Shown here piece after piece: positions 26,439 to 35,425 of a stretch of DNA of 64,000 bases. Source of the stretch: Actinomadura hibisca NBRC 15177. GTDB lineage: Bacteria > Actinomycetota > Actinomycetes > Streptosporangiales > Streptosporangiaceae. Within the stretch, counting starts at the first letter, position 1. Every line of letters begins with the position of its first letter. The DNA is taken from NCBI RefSeq assembly GCF_001552635.1, contig NZ_BCRO01000011.1, positions 124,001 through 188,000 of the forward strand. The letters are read 5' to 3'. The notes below the pieces were generated by a model. That model searched no databases. It was given only the letters and a program-made list of their open reading frames with translations, and had not been told where the DNA came from. The translations under genes were made by a program, and so were the position numbers.

Positions 26439-27682
26439 CCGAACTGGAACCGGGGCGGATCGACTTCTACGACGGCGTCGCCCCCGGACTGCGCGACGAC
26501 ACCTACCGGGTGCGGGTGACCACCACCGTCGAGCACAGCGCCACCGCCGACCACGCCGGGGCGCAGCCCCTGGAGGTGTTCACCGAGGACCGGTGGGTCA
26601 GGGTGGCCGGGGCGAAGTACCGGCTGGACCCGGGCGAGATCCTGTCGGTGTACCCGCCGCCCGACTCGGCGGGGCCGTACACCACCACGCTGGGGCACGT
26701 GGTGCTGCGCCGCCGCACCCTGCCCTGGGAGAAGGCGGTGGCCCCCTCCACGAGCACCCCGTGGCTGGCGCTGCTGCTGCTCGACGTGAACGAGGCGACC
26801 GTCAACCGCAACGCGGCCGCGCCGGACGGCACCCGCTGCACCACGGTGTCGATGGGCGCGGAGGCGGCGCGCGCCGCGCTGCCGCTGCGGGCCGAGGTGC
26901 CGCTGCTGTGCCACGCCCGCCAGGTCGCCCCCGGCGGCCCGGACACCGCGCGCGACGACGACGGATGGGTCGCGGTGGTGATGACCGGCCGCCTCCCGGC
27001 CCAGGGACGGACCTACACCATGTGCCTGGTCTCGCTGGCCGACCACGGGGCCGTCCTGGACCGCGCCGGGGTCCCCGCGACCGTCACCCTGCCGGTGCTC
27101 CACGACTGGACGTTCACCTCCGGGGAGTCCGGCACCTTCCAGAACGTGGCGGCGCGGGTCGCGCAGGACGCGGCCGCGTTCGGCCTGTCCGCCGGGCGCC
27201 CCGCCCGCCTCGCCCATACCCGGCGGGACGGGACGCCGGGCGTCGCCCTGTACCGCGGCCCGATCGTGGGCGTCCCCGGCGGGCCGGCCGTGGCCGCCGA
27301 GGGGGAGACCGACGTGAGCCTGTCCACCGCCCGCACGCTCGGCCGGCTGCTGGCCGCCGCCGACCGCTCCCTGGTCCGGGAGCTGAGCGAGTGGTGCCGC
27401 CGCGATCTGATGTCGGGCCTGGGCCCGCCCGCGTTCGCGGCCGGACTCGCACCGGGCGACTTCACACCGGGCGACGTCGCGGCCGAGACGGTGGCGCGCC
27501 TGGCGGGCGCGACCGCCGACCCGTGGGGCGTCCCCGGCGGCGTCCGCCGCCCGCACGGCGAGGGCGGGACCGCGCCCGCCCCGGCGGAGGCGCGCGGCCC
27601 GAACGGCGGCGGGCCCCCGAACGGCGGGCCGCCCGGCACGACCCCGCAGGACACCGAATCCGGCACGAAGGGACGGTCATGA
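26435..27682 (+). CDS. Uncharacterised 415-aa operon protein
   Basis: Begins in an ATGA overlap after GAGGGGCGG and ends in another. The first 330 residues look like a compact soluble domain rich in beta strands (GRIDFYDGVAPGLRDDTYRV, YPPPDSAGPYTTTLGHVVLRRR, STPWLALLLLDVNE, VLHDWTFTSGESGTFQNVA). The last 70 residues are a Gly/Pro-rich tail. No catalytic motif, signal peptide or membrane helix is visible and I do not recognise the family. Its strict position between the giant DUF6603 gene and the 253-aa gene suggests the products act together. Confidence 0.75.
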   Translation: MTELEPGRIDFYDGVAPGLRDDTYRVRVTTTVEHSATADHAGAQPLEVFTEDRWVRVAGAKYRLDPGEILSVYPPPDSAGPYTTTLGHVVLRRRTLPWEKAVAPSTSTPWLALLLLDVNEATVNRNAAAPDGTRCTTVSMGAEAARAALPLRAEVPLLCHARQVAPGGPDTARDDDGWVAVVMTGRLPAQGRTYTMCLVSLADHGAVLDRAGVPATVTLPVLHDWTFTSGESGTFQNVAARVAQDAAAFGLSAGRPARLAHTRRDGTPGVALYRGPIVGVPGGPAVAAEGETDVSLSTARTLGRLLAAADRSLVRELSEWCRRDLMSGLGPPAFAAGLAPGDFTPGDVAAETVARLAGATADPWGVPGGVRRPHGEGGTAPAPAEARGPNGGGPPNGGPPGTTPQDTESGTKGRS

Positions 27683-28440
27683 GCGAGACAGGGCGCGCGG
27701 CACTCCGGCGGCGCATGGCGGCGGCCCAGGGGCCGGCCGCCGGCGAGCCGCCGCAGGCCGTCACCGAGGCCATCGACCGCTACCACCGGCTGATGGGCAT
27801 CCCCTTCGACCACATCGTCCCCGACCCGGCGCTGCTGCCCGAGGAGTCGGTCCGCTTCTTCCTCGTGGACGGCGCGTGGCTGGATGCGCTGACCGAGGGC
27901 GTGCTGAGCGTCGGCGGCACCGGCAGCCGGGCGAGCGCCCTCGCCGCCCGGCACACCGAGCTGTACCGGAGCAGGATGCGCGCCGCAGCCGCCTCGGGGC
28001 CGGTGGCGGGCATGCTGCTGCGCTCCGCCCTGGTGGCGCGGTGGCCGACGACGCAGGTCCTGGCGTTCGCCGATCCGGTGCCGCCGCGCGACGCCAAGCC
28101 CGCGGGGCTGTCTCCGATCCCGCCGCTGCGGTTCGAGGCCCTGGCGCCCACGCTGCTGCTGGTGTTGTGGCCGCGGGTGCCGGCCGCGGTCTGGATCGAG
28201 GAACCGCACCGCGAACTGGGCCACGGCTTCCACGTCGATCCCCGGACCGGTGGCCTGGTCGTCCCGCCCGCGCCGAACAGCCCGGCGAGCATCCCCGTTC
28301 CCACGCGCGCGCCCCGGACCGTCGACGTCGTCGAGCTGGCCGCGCGGGTGGCCGCGCAGCCGGGCCGGGGCGGCAGGGCGGGTTCCGGGCCGCTCGCCGC
28401 CGCGCTGCTGAGCCGCCAGTACCGGCAGGTCTTCGAATGA
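27679..28440 (+). CDS. Uncharacterised 253-aa operon protein
   Basis: ATGA-coupled on both sides. Residues about 25-75 read AVTEAIDRYHRLMGIPFDHI and then LLPEESVRFFLVDGAWLDAL, a well-structured helical segment; further on are RSALVARWPTTQVLAF and RFEALAPTLLLVLWPRVP. The C-terminus is basic (LLSRQYRQVFE). I recognise no named family or catalytic residues, and there is no export signal. The compact size and the absence of low-complexity sequence suggest an adaptor or structural subunit for its larger partners; this is inference from context. Confidence 0.73.
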   Translation: MSETGRAALRRRMAAAQGPAAGEPPQAVTEAIDRYHRLMGIPFDHIVPDPALLPEESVRFFLVDGAWLDALTEGVLSVGGTGSRASALAARHTELYRSRMRAAAASGPVAGMLLRSALVARWPTTQVLAFADPVPPRDAKPAGLSPIPPLRFEALAPTLLLVLWPRVPAAVWIEEPHRELGHGFHVDPRTGGLVVPPAPNSPASIPVPTRAPRTVDVVELAARVAAQPGRGGRAGSGPLAAALLSRQYRQVFE

Positions 28441-31400
28441 GCGGCAACGGAGGACGACCCACCTCGGGGGAGAACGTGCACGGATCACAGGCAACGCCGG
28501 AACCGCGACAGACCACGGCCGCCGCGCCCGACGCCGCCTCATGGCTGCTCGTGCCGGTCGCCCTCGACGTGCTGACCCTGCGCGCCGGTGACGACCCCGC
28601 GCCGTGGGCCGACACCGCCATGCGCGCGCCCGACCCGGGCGGCGGCCCGGTGCAGACGCTCCAGGCCGACCCGTTCGGCGACCGGGCGGCGCCCCGGGCC
28701 ACCGGCGCGTACCTGCACTGGGCGGTCCCCGACGCGCTCACCCACGCCGAGCAGGCGCCGCCCGCCGGCGGCGAGCCGGGGCCGGTGGCCTTCCCCGCCC
28801 TGCCCGAGCGGTGGCTGGTGGCCAGGCTGTCGGCGAAGGCGGGCCCCAAGCCCCGCGCCGTCCGCGCCTGGCTCCTGGACGCCGCCGGGGCCGCGCCCGG
28901 CGCCCCTCCCACGGTCACCCCGCTGGAGCAGTGGACCGCGCCCGCGCCCGGCGCGGTGCCCGCCAAGCCCCTCACCGCGCTCGGCCACGGCGACCTCGGC
29001 TGGGCGGCCTACTACGACAACGTCGAGGGCCGGCTCGGTTTCCACGACCCCCTCACCGACGCCGAAGGACCCGTCGCCTACCTGGTGTGCGGCTGGTACG
29101 CCCACCCGGAGCTGGACCCGCTGCGCCGCGCCGGCCCCGTGGGCTGGAAGGCGCTCACCGACCACCTCGCCGACCAGCGCTGGCGGCTGCCCGGCGACCA
29201 GTACAACGGGCTGGCCCCCACGCCCGGCGGCCTCCTCCTGCACGGCGGCGCGGTGTCGATCGGCTGGCCCGGGACCGGCTGGAACGGCGACCTCGGCGGT
29301 GTGCTGTCCGCCGAGACCGACCACCGGCCCGACCCGGCGGCGGTCCGGCTGGCGCTGGCCGAGTCCCTGGTGGACGCCCTGGCCGCGCTGGCGGCCGAGG
29401 ACGGCGACGCGGCCGGCCGGCTGACCGCCGTCCGCGCGTTCCTCGCCCAGGCCGACGGCGAGGCCGACGCCGGTGGCGGGACCGGCCCCGACGGGCGGGC
29501 CCGCCTGACCGCCGCGCTGCACGCGATGCGGTTCGGCGCGGCTCCGGACGTGCCGCACCAGGAGACCATCTGGCAGGCCGCCGACCCGCGGCCCTCCACC
29601 GACCCGGCCGCCCCGGCCGCCCCCGGCGGCGCGGTGGCCGGGCAGTTCGTCGGCGTCGAGCGGGCCCGGCCCCGGCTGTTCGAGGCCGCCGACCCGGTGC
29701 TGGTCGTCCAGGGCGGCGGCCGCAGCTTCAAGCACGGCGGCGACGGCCGATTCGAGGGCGACGCCCGGCTCACCGTCCGGCTCGGCGGCATGACGGTCGC
29801 CAGCCTCGGCGCCGCCGCCGACGGCACCGGCGGCCCGCCCGCCGGGCGGCTGGACGGGAGCCTGCTGCGCACCGGCGTCCCGGCGCTGTGCCAGGACCTG
29901 CTGGTCGAGCTGGCCGCGCTGGACCCCGGCTCCGCCCCGCCGCCCGTGGGGAACGGGCGGGCCCCGGCGCTGGCCCGCACCGACTGGTGGGCGACCTGGG
30001 ACCCCTCGACGCCCCCGGCCGCCAACGGCGGCGCGCTGCCCTCGCCGGTCGCGGTGACCCCGCCCGCGCGCCCCTGGAACCCGCTGCACGCCGACTGGGA
30101 GCTGCGCTACGAGCCGCTCGCCGCGACCGGCTGGCGGCTCGGCGACACCGACCTGGAAGGGGCGCCCCGGCCCCCGGTGGCCGAGCCCGCCAGGACGTTC
30201 CGGGGCCGCGCGCCGCTGGCCGCGGGCCCCGCGTCCGTGCTGGCCGGCGCGACCCTGCGCGCCCAGCGCAGAGCCGCCGCCACCGGCCCGGCCGCCGCAC
30301 CCGCGCTGCCCGCGCTGCCCGCCGAGCGGGTCGAGCTGCTCGACCTGCTCGGCGGCCGTCTGGACGGGCTGATGAGCATGCTGCGCGGCGAGCGGCAGGG
30401 CGACCTGGTCGGCGACGGCGCCAGGCCGCCGCTGCTGACCCCGCCCCCGCCGCTGCGCGCGGGCCGCGCCAGGCTGACCCGGCTGCGCCTGGTGGACACC
30501 TACGGCCAGGTCGTCGAGATGGCCTCCGGCGCCCGCTCCGCCGGTCCGCCGACACTGGTCCCGCCGTCCGCCGTCGCGGGCGACGACCCGGGCGCCCTCA
30601 CCCTGGCCCCCCGCTTCACCGCCCCGGCCCGGGTGACCCTGCGCTACGTCGCCGCCGACGGCCGCGCCGACGCCACCGGCGCCACCGTCGAGGCCGACGA
30701 CACCACCAGCCCCGTCGCCGGGTTCCTGGTGCCCGACTTCGTGGACGGCTCGGCGGAGTTCTTCGACCCGGCGGGCGGCGGCCTCGGCCGGCTGCGCGCC
30801 GGCGGCACCGGCACGACCGTCTGGGAGGACGACCCCGCCCGGCCCGGCCGCCCCGGCAGGCTGGGCGCCGACCCGGCCGACGCCATCCCGCACCCGGCCC
30901 TGGCGGGCCTGGCCACCGGCGTCGTCGCGGCCGACCGCCGCGGCGGCCCCCACGACCCGACGGCGCTGTCATCGCTGCTCAAGGTCGTCGACACGACCTG
31001 GTGGACGATCGACTTCACCGGCGAGGCGGGCGAGGAGCACCTGGCCATGCTGCTGGGCCACCCCGTCGCGGTCCTGCGCGCCGAGCTGCTGGTCGAGGTC
31101 GACGACCCGGCCGCCGACCCCGCCCTGGGCGGGGTCCCGGTCGAGGTGGCGCTGGGCGCCCTGGACCGCTTCGAGGACGGCCTGGTCGGCTACCTGGCCG
31201 ACGCCGACCCCGGCGTCCTGCGCGTCGTCGACCCCGCCGTGCTGGCGGCCGCCCGCGACTCCGGCGACCCGCTGGCCGACCGGTACGTCACCGGCGACCC
31301 GCTGATCGTGCGGCCCGGCGTCCCGGTGCCGCTGACGCTGCTGGTGGCGCCCAACTGCCAGGTCCACGTGCGGACCGGGCTGCTGCCGGCCAAGGCCGTC

Positions 31401-33701
31401 GGCATGCGCCGCTCCTGGATGGCCGAGCCGCTGGCCAAGATGACGCCCACCTTCCGGCACGGCCCGGTCCTGGCCGACGCCGAGCACCGCCGGCTGCCAC
31501 TGCCCGCCGACGTGCACGGCACCTGGACGTGGCTGCACCGCGCCGACCCCCACACCTGGGCCGCCGACGAGGTGACGGTGCTGCCGCCCGGCGGCGCGGG
31601 CGCCGCCGAGGGCAGCCCGCCGGTCCGCGCGCCCCGCGTCGAGGAGGGCTGGCTGCGGCTGGGCCTGGTGGACGCGAGCTGGGAGCAGTACGCCGTCCGG
31701 GTGGACGTCGAGGCGGTCAGCCAGGTGCCCCGGGCCGTGCCCGGCAGCCCGATCAGGCGGATCGGCGGCTCCGGCGGCGGCCGGTCCTGGTCGCTGAGCG
31801 CGCAGCACGCCATGGAGCTGATCCGCAGCGGCCGGTTCGACTTCTGGATGCAGCCGCGGGTCAACGGCCACCCGGGCGGGCTCCCGCAGGGCGACGCCCG
31901 GCGGATCCGCGTGGTGACCGACGCCCAGGGCCGTCCCGCCCTCACCACCACCACCGCGGGCGACCCCGACGACCCGCTGCTCACCCTCCCCGAGACGGGC
32001 GTCCCGGAGATCAAGATCTTCGACCCGGCCAACCCGGCCGCCCACGACCCCAAGGACGGGTACCGCCGCCACACCCTGGCCGCCCGGCACAACGGCAACC
32101 ACCTCGACGTCACCGGCGGCGCGCACGTCGTCGACCCCTACGTCGAGATCATCACCTGGCCGCTGCACGGCGGCACCAACCAGCAGTGGGCGTTCCGGTG
32201 GCACGACCGCGCCCACTTCACCATCGCCGCCTGGAGCAGCGGGCTGCTGATGACCGTCGGCGCGCTGGAGAAACCCGACCTGGCCGCGGTGTTCCAGGCC
32301 CCGCCGCCACAACCCGGCGCGCCCGCCGCCACGCAACTCTGGCAGCCGGTCTCCACCGGCGACGGCCACCTGGTCATCTACCTCAAGGGCACCACCCGGT
32401 GCCTGGGCGTCGAGGGCGGACCCGAATGGACGCACAGCGGCCTGCGCGCGGTGGTCAGCGAGTACCAGGGACTGCCCAACCAGCAGTGGAAGATCCGCCC
32501 GGTCGACATCGACGCCCCGACCCCCGACGCCACCGCCCTGTCGCTCAGCGTGCCGCAGACCCTGTACACCTCGCAGGTGGAGACCCTGACGGTGCGGGTC
32601 CGCAACACCGGCAACAGCGCGTGGCGGCCCGAGTCCGGGCACGCGCTGCTGCCCGCCGGCGGATTCACCCAGCTCGTCTACGTCAAGGCGGGCAGCAACA
32701 CCCAGCGCCTGTCGGCCGTCCCCGTCCCGTCGACGGTGCAGCCCGGCCAGGAGGTGACGATGACCTTCCCGGCCGCGGGCGGGACCACCCCGGCCACGCT
32801 CACCGGTTCGTTCCGGATGGGCAGGGTGAACGGGGCCGGCGGTGTCATCGAGACCTGGGGCCAGCCGACCCCGGACCGGACGATCACGGTCGCGCAGGTC
32901 ACCGGCGCCCAGCTGTCGGCCACCCTCTCGGCGGCCACGCCGCCCGGCGCGATCGTCGCGGGGGACACCCCGTACGTGTGGTTCACCGTCCAGAACACCG
33001 GCACCGCCACCTGGTACCGGGAGATGAACCACCGGATGATCAACCTGCACGGGCCGTCGGGCGACCCCCTGGGCCCGACCGACATGGCCCTCAGCACCAG
33101 CCCGGTGCGTCCGGGACAGACCGTGCGCGCCGGAGCCCAGCTCCACCCCGACGTCCCGGGGACCCACCAGCTCCGGACGCAGATGGCGCAGTCGGCGCCC
33201 TTCGGCGCCCTCTCGCCCGCCTACCCGGTGGTCGTCGTCGGCATGACCAACGTGACGCAGGGGAACGGCACGGCCTTCCCGACCGGCTGGACCGAGGGGC
33301 ACGCGGCCTCCATCCGGACCGTGCTGAACGCCCCGGCGCCGCGCCCGGTGCAGGTGACCGTCCGGCTGGGCGACACCCCGCTGGAAACGGTCACCGTGCC
33401 CCAGGGCTCCACCGCCTCCCCGGCGGTCGCGCTGGACCTCCCGGCGGGCCGGCACACCATCACCGTGCTCTGCGCGACCCAGGTGATCACCAGGCAGGTC
33501 CACGTCACCGAGCCCAAGGACCTGGAGAAGCCCGACTCGGACAAGATCGCCTTCAAGGAGAAGGACCACGACCAGCCGCCGCTGAGCGACCCCGGCGACG
33601 CGGCCCCCGACGACGGGACCGGCGCCGTCCCGTGGATCCGCGCGGCCGACCGCCCCGACGTCGGCGGCCACCTCTACGACGACGAACCCGCGAGCGAATG
33701 A
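28437..33701 (+). CDS. Large multidomain protein with ricin-like and Ig-like C-terminus (1754 aa)
   Basis: The N-terminal 1200 residues are uncharacterised (WLLVPVALDVLTLRAGDDP, TGAYLHWAVPDALT, PERWLVARLS near the start). Residues about 1210-1360 look like a ricin-type beta-trefoil, with the repeated QxW signature NQQWAF and NQQWKI. Two Ig-like domains of the NBR1/FW type follow (about 1365-1490, NTGNSAWRPESGHAL; about 1490-1600, NTGTATWYREMNH), then a third beta-sandwich to about 1695. The acidic tail ends GGHLYDDEPASE. Such modules normally bind sugars or cell surfaces, yet there is no signal peptide. The ATG overlaps the previous stop; a GTG 36 nt later, after GGGGGAG, is an alternative start. 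Confidence 0.78.
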   Translation: MSGNGGRPTSGENVHGSQATPEPRQTTAAAPDAASWLLVPVALDVLTLRAGDDPAPWADTAMRAPDPGGGPVQTLQADPFGDRAAPRATGAYLHWAVPDALTHAEQAPPAGGEPGPVAFPALPERWLVARLSAKAGPKPRAVRAWLLDAAGAAPGAPPTVTPLEQWTAPAPGAVPAKPLTALGHGDLGWAAYYDNVEGRLGFHDPLTDAEGPVAYLVCGWYAHPELDPLRRAGPVGWKALTDHLADQRWRLPGDQYNGLAPTPGGLLLHGGAVSIGWPGTGWNGDLGGVLSAETDHRPDPAAVRLALAESLVDALAALAAEDGDAAGRLTAVRAFLAQADGEADAGGGTGPDGRARLTAALHAMRFGAAPDVPHQETIWQAADPRPSTDPAAPAAPGGAVAGQFVGVERARPRLFEAADPVLVVQGGGRSFKHGGDGRFEGDARLTVRLGGMTVASLGAAADGTGGPPAGRLDGSLLRTGVPALCQDLLVELAALDPGSAPPPVGNGRAPALARTDWWATWDPSTPPAANGGALPSPVAVTPPARPWNPLHADWELRYEPLAATGWRLGDTDLEGAPRPPVAEPARTFRGRAPLAAGPASVLAGATLRAQRRAAATGPAAAPALPALPAERVELLDLLGGRLDGLMSMLRGERQGDLVGDGARPPLLTPPPPLRAGRARLTRLRLVDTYGQVVEMASGARSAGPPTLVPPSAVAGDDPGALTLAPRFTAPARVTLRYVAADGRADATGATVEADDTTSPVAGFLVPDFVDGSAEFFDPAGGGLGRLRAGGTGTTVWEDDPARPGRPGRLGADPADAIPHPALAGLATGVVAADRRGGPHDPTALSSLLKVVDTTWWTIDFTGEAGEEHLAMLLGHPVAVLRAELLVEVDDPAADPALGGVPVEVALGALDRFEDGLVGYLADADPGVLRVVDPAVLAAARDSGDPLADRYVTGDPLIVRPGVPVPLTLLVAPNCQVHVRTGLLPAKAVGMRRSWMAEPLAKMTPTFRHGPVLADAEHRRLPLPADVHGTWTWLHRADPHTWAADEVTVLPPGGAGAAEGSPPVRAPRVEEGWLRLGLVDASWEQYAVRVDVEAVSQVPRAVPGSPIRRIGGSGGGRSWSLSAQHAMELIRSGRFDFWMQPRVNGHPGGLPQGDARRIRVVTDAQGRPALTTTTAGDPDDPLLTLPETGVPEIKIFDPANPAAHDPKDGYRRHTLAARHNGNHLDVTGGAHVVDPYVEIITWPLHGGTNQQWAFRWHDRAHFTIAAWSSGLLMTVGALEKPDLAAVFQAPPPQPGAPAATQLWQPVSTGDGHLVIYLKGTTRCLGVEGGPEWTHSGLRAVVSEYQGLPNQQWKIRPVDIDAPTPDATALSLSVPQTLYTSQVETLTVRVRNTGNSAWRPESGHALLPAGGFTQLVYVKAGSNTQRLSAVPVPSTVQPGQEVTMTFPAAGGTTPATLTGSFRMGRVNGAGGVIETWGQPTPDRTITVAQVTGAQLSATLSAATPPGAIVAGDTPYVWFTVQNTGTATWYREMNHRMINLHGPSGDPLGPTDMALSTSPVRPGQTVRAGAQLHPDVPGTHQLRTQMAQSAPFGALSPAYPVVVVGMTNVTQGNGTAFPTGWTEGHAASIRTVLNAPAPRPVQVTVRLGDTPLETVTVPQGSTASPAVALDLPAGRHTITVLCATQVITRQVHVTEPKDLEKPDSDKIAFKEKDHDQPPLSDPGDAAPDDGTGAVPWIRAADRPDVGGHLYDDEPASE

Positions 33702-34351
33702 TCGTCATCGTCTCCGGAAACGGCCACCGCCCGGCCCGGCCCCTGCTGCGGGGGCTGGGCGGGGCACGGCTCGTCACCCCCCGCGCCCTCACCGGCCCCG
33801 GCACCCGCTGCGACCCCGCCGACCTGACCGCCGCCACCCTCGGCACCCGCCGGGGACCGCTGGCGGCCGGCGACGTCACCGCCGTGCTGGCGTGCCTGCC
33901 CGCCGTCACCCCGCGGGACCTGCCGCACATCGCCGGACCCGAACGCGGCTTCGTCGCGGCCGAACTGACAGCGCTGCTGGCACTCTGGCTCCAGGCCCCG
34001 GCACTGGTCGTCAACCGCCCGGTGCCCGGCGCGTTGTGCGGCCGGGGCCTGGACGGCGACGACGCCCGGTGCGCCGCGATGCAAGCGGGCCTCCCCGTCG
34101 CGGCCCCCACCAGGACCGGGGCCCGGCTCACCCTGGTCGGCGACCGGATCCTGCCCGCCACCGCCGACCCGACCGCGGCCGAACTGGTCCGCACCCTCGC
34201 CAAAACCCTGGACGCCACGGTCCTGTGCGCACGCCTGGCACGAGAACCCGAACGCGGATGGTGCGTCCAGGGGGTGGAGCCCTGGTGGCAGGCCGCCGAC
34301 CACGAGGCCACCACCGCCCTCGGCGCACTGATCGCGGAAGGAGCACGATGA
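33698..34351 (+). CDS. Degenerate ATP-grasp-like partner protein
   Basis: A 217-aa protein, ATGA-coupled on both sides. Its centre (LLALWLQAPALVVNRPVPGA) lines up with the same part of the next gene's product (LCAWADHAPALVVNRPSATA), and both begin with a short strand plus a G-N/H-G-H-type loop. It therefore looks like a paralogue that kept the pre-ATP-grasp N-domain but lacks the metal/ATP-binding residues of the C-terminal lobe. Paired small and complete ATP-grasp proteins occur in peptide-modifying systems; a helper or substrate-recognition role is inferred. Confidence 0.62.
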   Translation: MIVIVSGNGHRPARPLLRGLGGARLVTPRALTGPGTRCDPADLTAATLGTRRGPLAAGDVTAVLACLPAVTPRDLPHIAGPERGFVAAELTALLALWLQAPALVVNRPVPGALCGRGLDGDDARCAAMQAGLPVAAPTRTGARLTLVGDRILPATADPTAAELVRTLAKTLDATVLCARLAREPERGWCVQGVEPWWQAADHEATTALGALIAEGAR

Positions 34352-35241
34352 TCCTGCTGTGGGGACACCCGGACGAACGCCCCTTCGCCCGGGTGCTCCA
34401 AGCCCTGCGCGCACGCGGCGCCGAGCCCCTGATCCTGGACCAGCGCCGCCCGCTGGCGGTGGCGGCCGGCGGCACCGCCGTGCACACCGCGGGCGGCCGC
34501 TGGGACCTCGCGGACGTGACGGCGGCCTACCTGCGCCCGTACGACGCGACCCGGCTGCGCGCCGTCACCGCGTCCCCGGCGCGCACGGCCCTGACCCGGC
34601 ACGCCCGCAGCGCCGCACCCGCCCTGTGCGCCTGGGCGGACCACGCGCCCGCCCTGGTGGTCAACCGCCCATCGGCGACGGCGACCAACGCCGCCAAGGC
34701 ATCCCAGGGCCTGTCGATCGAGGCGGCCGGGTTCGCGGTGCCGCCCAGCCTGGTCACCGACGACGCGCAGGCGCTGGCCGAGTTCGCCGCCGAGCACGGG
34801 GCGGTCGTCGCGAAGCCCGGCAGCGGCGTCCGGGCCCGCGTCGCGCTCGCCGACCTCGACGACCCCGAGCGGATGGCCCGCCTGGCCACCTGCCCCACGT
34901 TGTTCCAGCGCCACATCCCGGGCGAGGACGTGCGCGTCCACGTCGTCGGCGACCGGACCTTCGCGGTCCGGCTCACCTCCGACGCCATCGACTACCGCGT
35001 CCGCGACGCCGCCCTGGAGCAGAGCACCACCGAACTGCCCGGCGACCTCCCCGAACGCTGCGTGGCCCTCGCCCGCGCCCTGGGACTGGTGGTCGCGGGC
35101 ATCGACCTGCGGATGACCCCGGAAGGCGACTGGTTCTGCTTCGAGGCCAACCCGGCCCCCGCCTTCACCTTCTTCGCGGGCGCCGACCACGTGGCCGAAG
35201 CCATGGCCGACCTGCTCCACGCGCACCGGCCGAGGACGTAG
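34348..35241 (+). CDS. RimK-like ATP-grasp ligase
   Basis: A 297-aa ATP-grasp enzyme and the last gene of the seven-gene unit. It has the N-domain (MILLWGHPDERPFARVL), the Lys of VVAKPGSGVRARV, LFQRHIPGEDVRVHVVGDR, and the Mg-binding end AGIDLRMTP followed by WFCFEANPAPAF (the E-x-N motif). The family joins a carboxylate to an amine or hydroxyl using ATP. In this operon it could add amino acids or cross-links to one of the large proteins or make a small peptide; no obvious precursor peptide is encoded nearby. The distance from a typical ribosomal-protein RimK is large. Confidence 0.83.
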   Translation: MILLWGHPDERPFARVLQALRARGAEPLILDQRRPLAVAAGGTAVHTAGGRWDLADVTAAYLRPYDATRLRAVTASPARTALTRHARSAAPALCAWADHAPALVVNRPSATATNAAKASQGLSIEAAGFAVPPSLVTDDAQALAEFAAEHGAVVAKPGSGVRARVALADLDDPERMARLATCPTLFQRHIPGEDVRVHVVGDRTFAVRLTSDAIDYRVRDAALEQSTTELPGDLPERCVALARALGLVVAGIDLRMTPEGDWFCFEANPAPAFTFFAGADHVAEAMADLLHAHRPRT

Positions 35242-35289
35242 CCCCTTGCCCGAGCCCGCAGAACGGTGCGTGCCACTCGTCGGTGCCGG

Positions 35290-35425
35290 CCAGGCCGACG
35301 TCCCGGGCCGGGGGGAGTGGGCGCGTGCCCCGGCGTCGCGACCGGCAAGATCGCGTGGCATGGACGGACGCGGTGTCAGGAGACCACTCCGAACGCACCG
35401 AGGCGCAGCGCGTTGATGCGGCCGA
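35290..35425 (+). pseudogene. Decayed fragment of a dikinase-like gene
   Basis: Two stretches match the intact dikinase-like gene at 6732-8309. Bases about 35290-35356 match 7796-7856 (coding GVGACPGVATG in the intact gene), and about 35359-35423 match 8208-8275 (SGDHSxRTEAQR). About 350 bp in between, including the phosphohistidine, are missing. One extra G near 35313 breaks the frame, and the two halves are now out of phase. This is a remnant of a second copy, not a functional gene. Confidence 0.75.

Noticed and set aside
14632..35241. Extracellular contractile injection system
   Set aside because: No sheath, tube, baseplate, spike or AAA+ ATPase gene is present; only the large size and a lysozyme-like signature recall such loci.
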